A stretch of DNA of 64,000 nucleotides from Sphingobacterium sp. (GTDB lineage Bacteria; Bacteroidota; Bacteroidia; Sphingobacteriales; Sphingobacteriaceae). Position 1 is the first letter of the stretch. The number at the start of each line of letters is the position of its first letter. Below the pieces are notes generated by a model. That model did no database searches. It saw only the letters and a list, made by a program, of their open reading frames with translations, and was not told where the DNA came from. The stretch covers positions 1 to 64,000 of the forward strand of contig JAIRVH010000043.1 of assembly GCA_031253985.1 (NCBI GenBank). The letters are read 5' to 3'. Below are positions 18,201 to 25,876 of this stretch, piece by piece. Made by a program: the position numbers and the translations under genes.

Positions 18201-18728
18201 TACCGATTCCTTACCAGCCCTAGCCAGGACAGTCACACCGGCTATAGGCTTTCCCCTATCATCCAGCACAATACCGCCGATACGTCGGGGTTGCTCCCGC
18301 TCATTTTTGACTTTATTCTGTTTGTCCTGATCCTCAAAAAGAACAATACCCAAAGAGGTTTCCTTAAAATTCAGGCTGGTCTGCTGGAGCATAAGTGCTA
18401 AAGTCTCCGCCACAGACCGCGATTGCCTATCCATAGCGGGTACCGTATACTGTTCCACTAGGTCACTGGGGTAAAAAATAGTAATCCCTGATTTATTTTC
18501 AAGTTCCTGGAGAGCCTTTTTTAATGAATGCGCAGAGGATCCCATATGGATTTTCACTGTGTTCATCCGTTGACCCAACGTTTCGGGCAGTGCCATCAAT
18601 TGTAATGAACTGGATAGCAACAAAGCCCCGACCAAATTTACTTTCATGGTAGATAGAAAGATTTTGCGATGTTTAGGGTTAAAGTGGGCAAAATAATCCC
18701 CACTTGCAAAAAACAAGAATTTTTGCAT
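15234..18728 (-). CDS. SusC-family TonB-dependent receptor with STN domain (copy 1)
   Basis: An 1164-residue outer membrane importer and signal transducer. The N-terminus has a long leader with a hydrophobic stretch (VNLVGALLLSSSLQLMA), typical of this subgroup. An STN/secretin-like signalling domain spans about 50-120 (LKKALQELENKSGITIFYPSDLVEQ), a carboxypeptidase-regulatory-like domain about 148-225, then IEDVVVTGLFERPKEMYTGA, the plug and the barrel. The STN domain is the part that contacts a FecR anti-sigma factor, and FecR and ECF sigma genes lie directly upstream. Occupied receptor is therefore expected to switch on its own locus. A paralogue lies at 55700-59107. Confidence 0.95.
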   Translation of the reverse strand: MQKFLFFASGDYFAHFNPKHRKIFLSTMKVNLVGALLLSSSLQLMALPETLGQRMNTVKIHMGSSAHSLKKALQELENKSGITIFYPSDLVEQYTVPAMDRQSRSVAETLALMLQQTSLNFKETSLGIVLFEDQDKQNKVKNEREQPRRIGGIVLDDRGKPIAGVTVLARAGKESVTSVGSSTATDQNGHWGLPIAGNASMLVFSMIGYETQEIALSGRTEFRVVMKTVENRIEDVVVTGLFERPKEMYTGAARSFTKEQLQNVSSDNVLSAIKSLDPSFQMPENLNLGSNPNALPEVTLRGGNSLIDPNSSGSNPFNYSNNPNTPLFILDGFEVSLSRINDLDLTRVKSIDLLKDATATSIYGSRAANGVVVIETIRPKSGKLQVTYTGNITLEMPDLKGYDVLNAAEKLELERKIGVYDYSWNSTDQQLKTIYNSRLAAVRSGVNTDWLAQPVRTGVGQKHNLYLEGGREEVQYGVNLNYYNNAGVMKGSSRKTMTGNTFLAYRFKNLIFKNDLTLVSNKGTNSPYGSFRQYAQLNPYWTPHNSDGSYKIYLEDILNEDTGKRLTNFDSYDNLTGYIGRPVNPLYDAALNLVDQTNYHSIINNFALEWQAYSWLKLKGTFAYLYQADEADRFLPAQHSSFTNVATFEKGSYTKGYGKNQRYEGIFSANFNKTFDKNLIFATVGANISQENNHTETFKVVGFPNASMDNMSQGLQFATGTRPEGTENIKRLAGLFSNLSFSHDNRYLLDFSFRLDGSSQFGSDNRFAPFWSAGAGWNLHKEHFLAQVKGVDRLKLRYSFGYTGSQNFDSFYGKTTSQYFNSTDYRGMIGTYLLGFGNNALAWQKTQKNNIGLDLTLFKRFDLTANYYIEKTEGSIASISTAPSTGFDQYKENMGDLEAKGWELYTRYNILANSTNRNNWSVFVNLFSVKTKITKVSNTIAALNKAANEELSSLPITRYAEGQSQTAIWAVPSLGIDPASGYEIFRTRDGKLTNTYNPLDQVIVGDSRSDVEGTFGTNFEYNGIGFNAFFRFRLGGQTYNQTLADRVENVNARLYNVDRRVAEERWMKQGDYVFYKGLIDADGYAITTPTYATSRFVQNDNLLSLESVSLFYRFKDQLTKRWRMSNTKISLYSNEVLRMSSIRRERGLDYPFARSFTLQLSTSF

Positions 18729-18902
18729 TATTTGTATTGGGTTTAATTGTTTGACAATAATCGAATAAGCTCAGCTCCCTGTTTGCTTCCTACGGCCAGG
18801 GAGTTTTTACTATATCACTTGCTGTTACGTCTGTTTTTTCATTTTCATTAGGTGTTGATCGTTAAGTTAAGGTATGTTAGTTTTTTATTTTCGCGTGCCT
18901 TT

Positions 18903-19874
18903 TCAAGGGCATCCTGTCCCCTGTATTTCATAAAACCCATCCGCAGTCTTATGATAAGCTGCATTCCGTGTAGCACAGATATTTAATAATACCTCCTCAA
19001 TGGTTTCGCTGCCTGTAAATTTTCCACTAACAGGGCAATTTTGAAGATCCGGATTCATAAAATGTACTTTCACAGCGTAGCGTTTTTCCAGGTTTTTGGC
19101 TAAATCACCAAAGGCCACGGCATCAAAAGCCATATCCTGTTTTTTCCAGATCAGTGCCGATGCTGTATTTATTGTTTCAACTGTAGGTTTGGACTGCGGT
19201 TCCCTGATATCAATTTTCTGGTCTGCAACCAATGTGGCAAAAACCTGTTTTTCATCTTCCACTCTTACTTTGCCACGTTCGACCAGAACTTCAATCTGTT
19301 TACTACCAAGTGGGTGCCGGATCGTAAATGCCGTTCCCAACACGGTAGTTTTAATATCCCCGGTATGGATAATAAAAGGCTGCCTCTCTTTATGTGTAAT
19401 ATCAAAATAGGCCTCACCTTCCAGACTCACTTCACGTGTTTCTTTATCGAAAGTAGTGGGGTAACTTAATTTGCTTCCAGCCCGCAAAACAACACGCGAA
19501 CTATCTGGCAAAAGGACAAATCGATTCGCTGTTCCTTCCGATTTGGAAAACGCGACCTGCTGTTCAGGCTGAACGGATTTATTTCGCATAAAAACAACGA
19601 AAGACGCTAATAAAAGTGTTGCAGCTACAGCAGCATAAGGCCAATAAAGCCGCTTACGCACGGGAGCCGCTTCCATATTTTTCCAAATATTAGCTTTCAT
19701 CCTTGCGCCAACCTCTGGCTCTGTTTCTCCGGGTTCCAGCTCCCAGATGCCCTCCTGATCCTGTTGCTGACGATACCAAAGCAACAAATGCTCCTTTTCT
19801 TCTGCAGAAATGGTTCCCTGAAGGTATTTATCGATGAGTTGATGCAAATTATTATTGTCCATGAAATCGTCCAT
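18903..19874 (-). CDS. FecR-family anti-sigma factor (copy 1)
   Basis: A single-pass inner membrane protein linking the SusC STN domain to the ECF sigma factor. From the preferred ATG 19874 it has 323 residues; 19862 is an equally plausible start, and the frame also extends upstream to a TTG. The cytoplasmic N-terminus (LIDKYLQGTISAEEKEHLL) binds sigma. A membrane helix (YWPYAAVAATLLLASFVVFM) follows. The periplasmic FecR domain carries FVLLPDSSRVVLRAGSKLSYP, EVSLEGEAYFDI and VLGTAFTI. The C-terminus has the secretin-like FecR tail (FGDLAKNLEKRYAV). It lies 53 bp downstream of the sigma gene and 174 bp upstream of susC. Confidence 0.93.
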   Translation of the reverse strand: MDDFMDNNNLHQLIDKYLQGTISAEEKEHLLLWYRQQQDQEGIWELEPGETEPEVGARMKANIWKNMEAAPVRKRLYWPYAAVAATLLLASFVVFMRNKSVQPEQQVAFSKSEGTANRFVLLPDSSRVVLRAGSKLSYPTTFDKETREVSLEGEAYFDITHKERQPFIIHTGDIKTTVLGTAFTIRHPLGSKQIEVLVERGKVRVEDEKQVFATLVADQKIDIREPQSKPTVETINTASALIWKKQDMAFDAVAFGDLAKNLEKRYAVKVHFMNPDLQNCPVSGKFTGSETIEEVLLNICATRNAAYHKTADGFYEIQGTGCP

Positions 19875-19927
19875 TATATGGTAGTACCACATGATCATGG
19901 GTACCCCTATATTCAAATTGTTTTTTT

Positions 19928-20491
19928 TTAAATAAAAAATATAAAGATAAAACCCACCTTGCGCAATTGAACGCGAAGCACTTTTAGCGCGCGGGTAATA
20001 TTGGCTTCTACCGCCTTTTCAGAAATTTGGAGTTCTGATGCTATTTCACGATTGGAAAAATGTTCTTCGCGGCTAAGCTGGAAGACCAGCTTGCAGCGGT
20101 CTGGTAATGTTTCGACGATATCATGAAGATATTCCTGTAAGAAACGGGCATCGATTGTATTTTGATCCGGCTGATAGAGGGGATCAGAGACGATACTGTT
20201 CATCAAAATCTCCGCATGTCGTCTTGTCCGCCGCAATGCCTTAAACGTTGCAAATTTAACAGCAGTCGCTAGATAGTGCGACAGGGATTTTATAACAAGC
20301 TCCTCACGTCTTTTCCATAACGAGACGAAGACTTCCTGTACAATCTCCTCAGCTGCCTGCTTGTCTTTAGTTAAATTAAAGGCAATACCCAACAGTCTTT
20401 TCCAATAAAATTCATAAATATCCGCAAAAACATGTCTATCACCCTTTTGCAAAGAGATAAGCCAATGCTTTTCTAAATCTGCTAGTTCCAT
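19928..20491 (-). CDS. ECF sigma-70 factor (copy 1)
   Basis: A 187-residue RNA polymerase sigma factor of the group that controls SusC/FecR loci in Bacteroidota. Region 2 is seen in ADIYEFYWKRLLGIAFNLT and AAEEIVQEVFVSLWK, and region 4 in LPDRCKLVFQLSREEHFSNREIASEL followed by ISEKAVEANITRALKVLR. It is the first gene of the seven-gene locus. An exact Bacteroidota -7 element (TATATTTG) lies 41 nt upstream of the start. The sigma gene of the second locus has an identical -7 octamer. Confidence 0.95.
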   Translation of the reverse strand: MELADLEKHWLISLQKGDRHVFADIYEFYWKRLLGIAFNLTKDKQAAEEIVQEVFVSLWKRREELVIKSLSHYLATAVKFATFKALRRTRRHAEILMNSIVSDPLYQPDQNTIDARFLQEYLHDIVETLPDRCKLVFQLSREEHFSNREIASELQISEKAVEANITRALKVLRVQLRKVGFIFIFFI

Positions 20492-20848
20492 ATCTGCAGT
20501 ATTTTTAAAGTTAGGTCATTGTGAAACTGGTCAAATATACAAATTGCTCTACCATAATCTACTAAATTAATAGATTTTATTTACGAGGTATCCGTAAATC
20601 TTTATCTATTCTTACTTAAACATACAATAACTTTCAAAAAAAAAGAATTCAGCCTAAAATTTCAAGAAATATTTCGGCAAAAACAGACTTAAACCATAAA
20701 AATTACAAAAATAAAGACAATTTATAAGATGCTTGATCTAATAGATTTATCTTTTATTAGCAGTAATCACACGGAGAGCTATGAATATTTGAGCCATACA
20801 GCACATAAAACTGAGCCATCGGCAAAAAAACAACCTTCTTTTGGGCCC
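20492..20848. other. AT-rich divergent intergenic region
   Basis: This stretch separates the divergent sigma gene and MBL-fold hydrolase gene. It contains the sigma gene -7 element near its left end and long A-runs (20638-20644). The frame of the hydrolase stays open back to 20729, but I read that part as untranslated because the hydrolase promoter lies downstream of it. No other gene or hairpin was found. Confidence 0.5.
20532..20539 (-). promoter_or_regulatory. -7 element of the first ECF sigma gene
   Basis: TATATTTG on the minus strand is an exact TAnnTTTG match, 41 nt before the ATG. The -33 region is weak. The same octamer precedes the second ECF sigma gene at 60908-60915. Confidence 0.55.
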
Positions 20849-20856
20849 TATCTTTG
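20849..20856 (+). promoter_or_regulatory. -7 element that fixes the MBL hydrolase start
   Basis: TATCTTTG exactly matches TAnnTTTG. It lies inside the upstream part of the open frame and 13 nt before ATG 20870, giving a very short leader and arguing against any upstream start. Confidence 0.6.
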
Positions 20857-20869
20857 TTGCCATACAACA

Positions 20870-22000
20870 ATGCAGATGACAACAAAAAACAACAGCAATA
20901 AGTGGCTTCGATTTTTGAAAAGAACAATCTTAGGGCTAACTGTTCTCATCGCTTTCATCGGACTATATATGATGCATCCACAATTTGGCAGAAGACCTTC
21001 GGGCGAAAGACTTCAGCGCATACAGCTATCCAAGCAATTTAAGGACGGTAAATTTCGCAATATGAGTCCCACACCACAGTTAACACAACCATGGACGGTG
21101 GCTCTATACGATTATTTTTTTAAGCGCTCGGACGAAACAAGTCCCAAACATGCTATACCTACGATGAGCGTCAACTGGACAAAAGTTCTAAGTCAGTCTC
21201 ATGGACTTGTTTGGTTTGGCCACTCCTCCTATTTCCTTCGTTTAGATGGCAAGAACATCCTCGTCGATCCCGTATTCAGTGGCAGCGCCTCTCCTATTCC
21301 GGGCAGTGTAAAGGCTTTTAAAGGGGCCGATGTCTCTACCGCGGCTGACCTGCCGCCGATTGACTTTCTATTTATATCACACGACCATTATGATCACATG
21401 GACTACAAAACGCTAAAGGCATTACAGCCCCGAGTTGGAAAGGTCATTGTTGGTCTTGGTGTTGGTTCCCACCTCGAATATTGGGGGTATCGTCCTGAAC
21501 AGATCATCGAAAAAGACTGGTGGGATCAGGTCGATCTTGGCGACGGATTTCAGGTAACGGTCACCCCGGCACGACATTTCTCGGGTCGCAGCATCTTTAC
21601 CGCTAATACCTTATGGGCCTCCTACGTCCTTCAGACACCTTCCTTAAAACTCTATTTAGGAGGAGATAGTGGCTACGATAGCCATTTTATAGAAATCGGC
21701 CATCAATTAGGTCCCTTTGATCTCGCCATATTGGAAAATGGCCAATATGACCTCAGCTGGAAACATATCCACATGATGCCAGAAGAGGTTGTCCAGGCAG
21801 CGCATGACCTCAAAGCCACCTTGCTGTTTCCCGTCCATTCATCCAAGTTTGTACTTGCCAATCATGCTTGGAACGAACCTTTGGAACGCATTTCCGCGGA
21901 GGCTACAAAACAGCAGCAACCCTTGCTTACTCCGATGATCGGCCAGGTCATCAACCTTGATCAGGCTCCTACAGAACCTAGCTATTGGTGGCGAAAATAA
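20870..22000 (+). CDS. Membrane-anchored MBL-fold metallohydrolase (UlaG/NAPE-PLD-like)
   Basis: A metallo-beta-lactamase-fold hydrolase of 376 residues from ATG 20870. The N-terminal TM anchor (TILGLTVLIAFIGLYMM) would face the catalytic domain outward. The metal motif HDHYDHMD is clear. Further ligands are the histidine in PARHFSGR, the aspartate in LYLGGDSGY and the histidine in FPVHSSKF. The early GHSSYFLRLDGKNILVDPVFSG and the later NGQYDLSWKHIHMMPEE match the NAPE-PLD/RomA-like branch of bacterial MBL proteins. Substrate is unknown; phosphodiester or lipid substrates are guesses from the family. It converges with the AraC gene, with only 2 bp between stops. Confidence 0.85.
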   Translation: MQMTTKNNSNKWLRFLKRTILGLTVLIAFIGLYMMHPQFGRRPSGERLQRIQLSKQFKDGKFRNMSPTPQLTQPWTVALYDYFFKRSDETSPKHAIPTMSVNWTKVLSQSHGLVWFGHSSYFLRLDGKNILVDPVFSGSASPIPGSVKAFKGADVSTAADLPPIDFLFISHDHYDHMDYKTLKALQPRVGKVIVGLGVGSHLEYWGYRPEQIIEKDWWDQVDLGDGFQVTVTPARHFSGRSIFTANTLWASYVLQTPSLKLYLGGDSGYDSHFIEIGHQLGPFDLAILENGQYDLSWKHIHMMPEEVVQAAHDLKATLLFPVHSSKFVLANHAWNEPLERISAEATKQQQPLLTPMIGQVINLDQAPTEPSYWWRK

Positions 22001-22002
22001 TT

Positions 22003-22818
22003 CTATGCGACCGAGTTGATGGTCGCCGGTGTTATCCCAAATTTCTCCTTGAAAGAAGAATAAAAATGAGAGAGGTTTTCAAAGCCGAGATCAAGATAAA
22101 AATCGGAAGGCTTTTGACGCTTATTTTCGATCAGGTAATAGGCCTCGGAAAGACGCTTTTCCTGTAGCCATTTTCGGGGTGAAGTCTGAAATATCTTTTC
22201 AAAGTCACGTTTAAAACTCGCTAAGCTACGCCCGGTGAGTTTCGCAAAGTTTTCGAGTGGTACATTATACCGATAGTTTCTGACCATGAACTGTTCCAGA
22301 TCTATCTTATGTGGCTCCGAAAAGTCAAACAGCAGATCTTTCAGCTGCGGATAACTCTCCAATAATAAGGTAATCAGTTCATAGATTTTGATCTGTTCCA
22401 TCTGCGGACTCACACGATCCGCGGCCTCGGCATAAGGAGCCAATGATTCGAAATAACTTTTGATAAACAGGTTGCTTTCCAGCACGACATTGGACTCCCC
22501 TACGTATTTTTTATCCGAACTAAGGTGATGATCCATCGCATATTGCTTCAGGCGATCCGCTTGCAGCAATACGGAAACAGATTTGTAAACATTATTGGCT
22601 GCCGGATGCTTAAAAGCTTTAGCCAATTGGTTTCTACGTGCCACAACTAGCTGCCCCTCGGTGGCGATTAGTTTTCCCTTCTGATGGTCGAGATGCGTCT
22701 CACCGGACAACTGAAAAAACACCACATGCTCAGGGATAAACTGTTCGTGGCCAAATACTTTTTCGACATAACAGGAATACAAAAAAGCCCTCCCGAAATC
22801 ATTCTCTTCTATGCTCAT
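22003..22818 (-). CDS. AraC-family transcriptional regulator
   Basis: A 271-residue regulator from ATG 22818 (MSIEENDFGRAFLYS). The frame extends upstream to 22917, but that extension looks like untranslated leader. The N-terminal cupin-like effector domain is seen in FIPEHVVFFQLSGETHLD and TEGQLVVARRNQLAKAFKH. The C-terminal double helix-turn-helix is clear: VPLENFAKLTGRSLASFKRDFEKIFQTSPRKWL, then LGFENLSHFYSSFKEKFGITP. Targets are unknown; neighbours are the MBL hydrolase and the Crp/Fnr regulator. Confidence 0.88.
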   Translation of the reverse strand: MSIEENDFGRAFLYSCYVEKVFGHEQFIPEHVVFFQLSGETHLDHQKGKLIATEGQLVVARRNQLAKAFKHPAANNVYKSVSVLLQADRLKQYAMDHHLSSDKKYVGESNVVLESNLFIKSYFESLAPYAEAADRVSPQMEQIKIYELITLLLESYPQLKDLLFDFSEPHKIDLEQFMVRNYRYNVPLENFAKLTGRSLASFKRDFEKIFQTSPRKWLQEKRLSEAYYLIENKRQKPSDFYLDLGFENLSHFYSSFKEKFGITPATINSVA

Positions 22819-23031
22819 TATTATTTCTTTATACAGCCCAGCGATCATTGGTACCGATATCCAAACACCGCCCTCGCCTAAAGGTAACAAATATCCAATA
22901 CCTTTCACAAAATCCAATTGCCCGAAAGCTCAATTTATACATCCTCAAAAGCTCAAGCATAAAAATAGCCCAATTCTTCAGTATTTAAAATACATCCGAG
23001 GTTGTTGAGCCACTGGCAACAAATGCTGCGA

Positions 23032-23616
23032 CTATTTCTTTGCTGCAAGCCGTTTTCGTATAATACTGACAAATTCCGGCGAAACACCCAAATAAGAAGC
23101 AATATAATACTGTGGCACTCGCTGGGATATCGTCGGATAAAGCTCGATAAATTCGAGGTATCGATCCGCAGCAGGTTTGGCCATCGTATGGATCAACCTA
23201 TTCTGCAAAACAGCGAGCCGGCGCTGAACCAGCATACGAAATACACGTTCAAATTTTGGAACCACCTCCAGCAGCCACTCTTTGGTATCTGGTGTCAGCA
23301 TTAAAAACTCACTATCTTCCAATGTTTCCATGTAGAGGCTCGAAGGCGTATGATAATGAAAAGATGCAATATCACTGATCCACCAGTCTTCGACCGCAAA
23401 GGCTAAAGTTACTTCGAAGCCATTTTCGTCGAGGTAGTAGATCCGCACGCAGCCCTTTTGCAGATAACCTTCAAACTGGCAGATCTCCCCTTCCTCCAAT
23501 AACATGGTCTTCTTGGGAACTTTTTTTGTCGTTAACATACCTGTGAACTGCTCGGTCTCTTCTGCGGTCAAAGTAATGCACTTAGACACATTTTTTAGAA
23601 TATTTTCGTATATCAT
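23032..23616 (-). CDS. Crp/Fnr-family transcriptional regulator
   Basis: A 194-residue regulator. A cyclic-nucleotide-binding-type beta-roll covers about 20-110 (LLEEGEICQFEGYLQKGCVRIYYL), a dimerisation helix about 115-145, and a winged HTH the last 45 residues (YYIASYLGVSPEFVSIIRKRL). The glycine- and arginine-rich cAMP pocket of true Crp is not evident, so the ligand may differ or be absent, as is common in Bacteroidota. It lies 26 bp downstream of the OmpR-type regulator gene on the same strand and may be co-transcribed with the two-component system. An Fnr-like palindrome occurs at 32728-32741. Confidence 0.9.
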   Translation of the reverse strand: MIYENILKNVSKCITLTAEETEQFTGMLTTKKVPKKTMLLEEGEICQFEGYLQKGCVRIYYLDENGFEVTLAFAVEDWWISDIASFHYHTPSSLYMETLEDSEFLMLTPDTKEWLLEVVPKFERVFRMLVQRRLAVLQNRLIHTMAKPAADRYLEFIELYPTISQRVPQYYIASYLGVSPEFVSIIRKRLAAKK

Positions 23617-23642
23617 TGTATTGATCTTCGTGTAAAAAAGAA

Positions 23643-24347
23643 TTAGATATGTTCATGTAATATATAACCCGCACCATAGATACTTTCGATGTGGAGTTTA
23701 CGATCCATCTGCAATAACTTGCGGAGCCTGGAGATAAAAACTTCCAAACTCTTGCCATTGAAAAAGTCTGTATTGCCCCAAAATTGCAAGAGTAGATCTT
23801 TTTTACTGACCAACATATTTTTATTCAGAATCAAAAAATGCAGCAATTCTGCTTCCCTGACAGTGAGTTTTTGCACCTGTTGTAAACCATTATCCAGTGT
23901 AAACCGCTCCATATTGAGCCGCAGGTTGCCGATCTGCAATTCTACCTGTAAAAGAGCATCTTTGTCTGAAACGGATGCCACCTTCAATAAATTGCGAATC
24001 TTGAGCAATATTTCGTCCATATCAAAAGGTTTGGCAATATAATCAACAGCGCCTAAAGAAAGCCCCTTTAATCGAGCGTTGCGTTCATGAAGTGCTGTCA
24101 AAAAGAAAACAGGCTGTCCCGGATTACTAGCGATCATCCGTTGTGCAAGATCAAAACCATTACCATCGGGCAGCTGGATATCGATGATCAGGAGTTTGAC
24201 AGAAACACGCTGAAAATTTTCCCAGCCCCCTTCAGCCGTACTTTCCCAAAGCACCGTAAATCCTTTGTAGCGCAAATAGCGCGAAAAAACCTCTCCCAGA
24301 TCGGGTTCGTCTTCGATCAAAAGAATATCAATCTTGTCTTTTGCCAT
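23643..24347 (-). CDS. OmpR-family response regulator
   Basis: A 234-residue regulator from ATG 24347 (MAKDKIDILLIEDEP), overlapping the kinase gene end by 20 nt, which suggests translational coupling. The receiver domain has the acidic pair ED at 12-13, phospho-acceptor Asp56 in LLIIDIQLPDGNG and the conserved lysine in YIAKPFD. The C-terminal winged helix is seen in LTVREAELLHFLILN and LEVFISRLRKLLQMDRKLHIESIYGAGYIL. Proteins of this class bind heptamer direct repeats with 11-bp period; such an array lies upstream of the kinase gene at 25786-25829. Confidence 0.94.
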   Translation of the reverse strand: MAKDKIDILLIEDEPDLGEVFSRYLRYKGFTVLWESTAEGGWENFQRVSVKLLIIDIQLPDGNGFDLAQRMIASNPGQPVFFLTALHERNARLKGLSLGAVDYIAKPFDMDEILLKIRNLLKVASVSDKDALLQVELQIGNLRLNMERFTLDNGLQQVQKLTVREAELLHFLILNKNMLVSKKDLLLQFWGNTDFFNGKSLEVFISRLRKLLQMDRKLHIESIYGAGYILHEHI

Positions 24348-25746
24348 TGAATGCCGCATTGCCCATGTAAATATAAAAAATCGTCCCAGCACTTGGCTTT
24401 TCTTCGATATGAATTGTCCAGCCCAAACGGTCCAAACAGGATTTAATGTAATACAAACCTAATCCAAGTCCCGGTTTATTACCCGATAATCTTCCCCGAT
24501 AAAATGCTGTAAATACTTTAGAACGTTCATTGGAGGCTATACCAGATCCATTATCTGCTACTTTGAGACCATATTGGCCTTGTGTCAACTGCCAGGTAAA
24601 CCGAATAGTTTTTTGATCACTATGATTAAATTTGATGGCATTGGACACCAGATTATCTAAAATCGAAAAATAATAATCTTCGTCTAGTTTCATTTCTACG
24701 TCAGCCGATAGTGCTTCGTATCGGATTTCAATCTCATCTTGATAACGCAAGCGAAGCTCATCCAGCAGCTGCTCTGTCAGCCGGTTCAGCGGAAGCTGCA
24801 CGACTTTTGGTGGCCTTTCTTGTAAGGCAACAGATCCCATAACCTGTTCAAAATAAGCTTTGAGCCGCTTTGCCTGCCGCTCCACGACTAGCCCCAGCTG
24901 CTCCACTTCCCGCTTGTCTCTGTTGGTCTCATGGTCAATCAGGCTATGTGCACTGATCAGTATTGTCGTGAGTGGTGTATTGAATTCATGCCGCATATGG
25001 TTCAGAAAACTTGTTTTGAGATCGGCAAGCTTACGCTGGCTGATCCAATTTTTATAGGTCCGGTAACTAAGTAGCACAATGACAGCAATACAGGCCAAAG
25101 ACAGCAAAAAAACGGGTGCCATCTCTTGGAAAATCCGCCAGCCCCGATTCTCATAATCAACATATAGGCTATACGTAAACCGATAGGGACGTGGGTTTTT
25201 ATCGCTCACCGATAGTTCAAATACCCGATTATTTAGCCCTGGATTTTCAAGTCTACCGCTTATCGCCCCAGCAGGATTATCGCTGGCCGTTTCATAAAAG
25301 ACCTTCCAATCCTTAGCAGCAGCATCGTAAACTTCCAATTTATCAAAATGAAATAGATAGACGAGATCGCTATCAAGTTGCTGCTGCTGTACGATCTGCT
25401 GAAAGATGCTATCCAGTGATTGCTCTTGCCGCAAGCGCTTGAGAAAAGGTTCTATACATTGTTGTGCAAATTCAGAAGCATCTGAGGCACCAGTGTGCTC
25501 CTTTTCATACCACATCGAAAGACATGGCACCAATGAAGTCTGGAATATCATATTACCACCGGGGAATATCTTATCGTCCATTACTGCAGCACCATAGGCA
25601 TTCTGAATCAGACTGAGCTGTCCGATCTGGTAATTTTTATCTTCAAGCTTATATGTATTGAAGATCAAAAAACCGATCAACAGGGTCAAGGTCAGGAAGC
25701 TGGTGCCAAATGCCCAGGGATATATATTTCTACCGGCGCTGTTCAT
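24328..25746 (-). CDS. Membrane sensor histidine kinase
   Basis: A 472-residue kinase partnered with the OmpR-type regulator. TM helices at about 12-30 and 210-228 enclose a periplasmic sensor region of about 180 residues without a motif I recognise. The HisKA box is FLNHMRHEFNTPLTTIL with phospho-His253. The HATPase domain shows DNLVSNAIKFN (N box), VADNGSGIA (G1) and GLGLGLYYIKSCL (G2). The gene is divergent from the fucosidase gene across a 130-bp region holding four 11-bp-spaced heptamers. It may therefore sense something connected with the glycan locus, though the ligand is not known. Confidence 0.94.
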   Translation of the reverse strand: MNSAGRNIYPWAFGTSFLTLTLLIGFLIFNTYKLEDKNYQIGQLSLIQNAYGAAVMDDKIFPGGNMIFQTSLVPCLSMWYEKEHTGASDASEFAQQCIEPFLKRLRQEQSLDSIFQQIVQQQQLDSDLVYLFHFDKLEVYDAAAKDWKVFYETASDNPAGAISGRLENPGLNNRVFELSVSDKNPRPYRFTYSLYVDYENRGWRIFQEMAPVFLLSLACIAVIVLLSYRTYKNWISQRKLADLKTSFLNHMRHEFNTPLTTILISAHSLIDHETNRDKREVEQLGLVVERQAKRLKAYFEQVMGSVALQERPPKVVQLPLNRLTEQLLDELRLRYQDEIEIRYEALSADVEMKLDEDYYFSILDNLVSNAIKFNHSDQKTIRFTWQLTQGQYGLKVADNGSGIASNERSKVFTAFYRGRLSGNKPGLGLGLYYIKSCLDRLGWTIHIEEKPSAGTIFYIYMGNAAFNGKRQD

Positions 25747-25774
25747 GGTTTAAAAATAATATCTATTTATCGAT

Positions 25775-25782
25775 CCAAGATA
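25775..25782 (-). promoter_or_regulatory. Possible -7 element of the kinase gene
   Basis: TATCTTGG on the minus strand differs by one base from TAnnTTTG, lies 28 nt upstream of the kinase ATG and begins 3 bp from the heptamer array. Bound regulator would sit in the -33 zone of this promoter. Confidence 0.35.
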
Positions 25783-25785
25783 CCC

Positions 25786-25829
25786 ATTAGGCTTTTATTA
25801 GGCTTTCATTAGGTTTCTGTTAAACACAG
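25786..25829 (+). promoter_or_regulatory. Four-unit tandem 11-bp operator between kinase and fucosidase genes
   Basis: Four consecutive 11-bp units start at 25786, 25797, 25808 and 25819 with heptamers ATTAGGC, ATTAGGC, ATTAGGT and GTTAAAC, each followed by a 4-nt spacer (TTTT, TTTC, TTCT, ACAG). One-helix-turn direct repeats are characteristic of OmpR/PhoB-type regulators, and such a regulator is encoded next door. The last heptamer is exactly 21 nt from the fucosidase -7 element. Confidence 0.7.
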
Positions 25830-25846
25830 GATACTCCTTCTTACCC

Positions 25847-25854
25847 TATCTTTA
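25847..25854 (+). promoter_or_regulatory. -7 element of the fucosidase gene
   Basis: TATCTTTA is one base from TAnnTTTG and lies 22 nt upstream of ATG 25877. It follows the heptamer array by 21 nt, as also seen for the susC promoter at 3381-3427. Confidence 0.55.
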
Positions 25855-25876
25855 CAGCCTAACAAATTAACAAATT

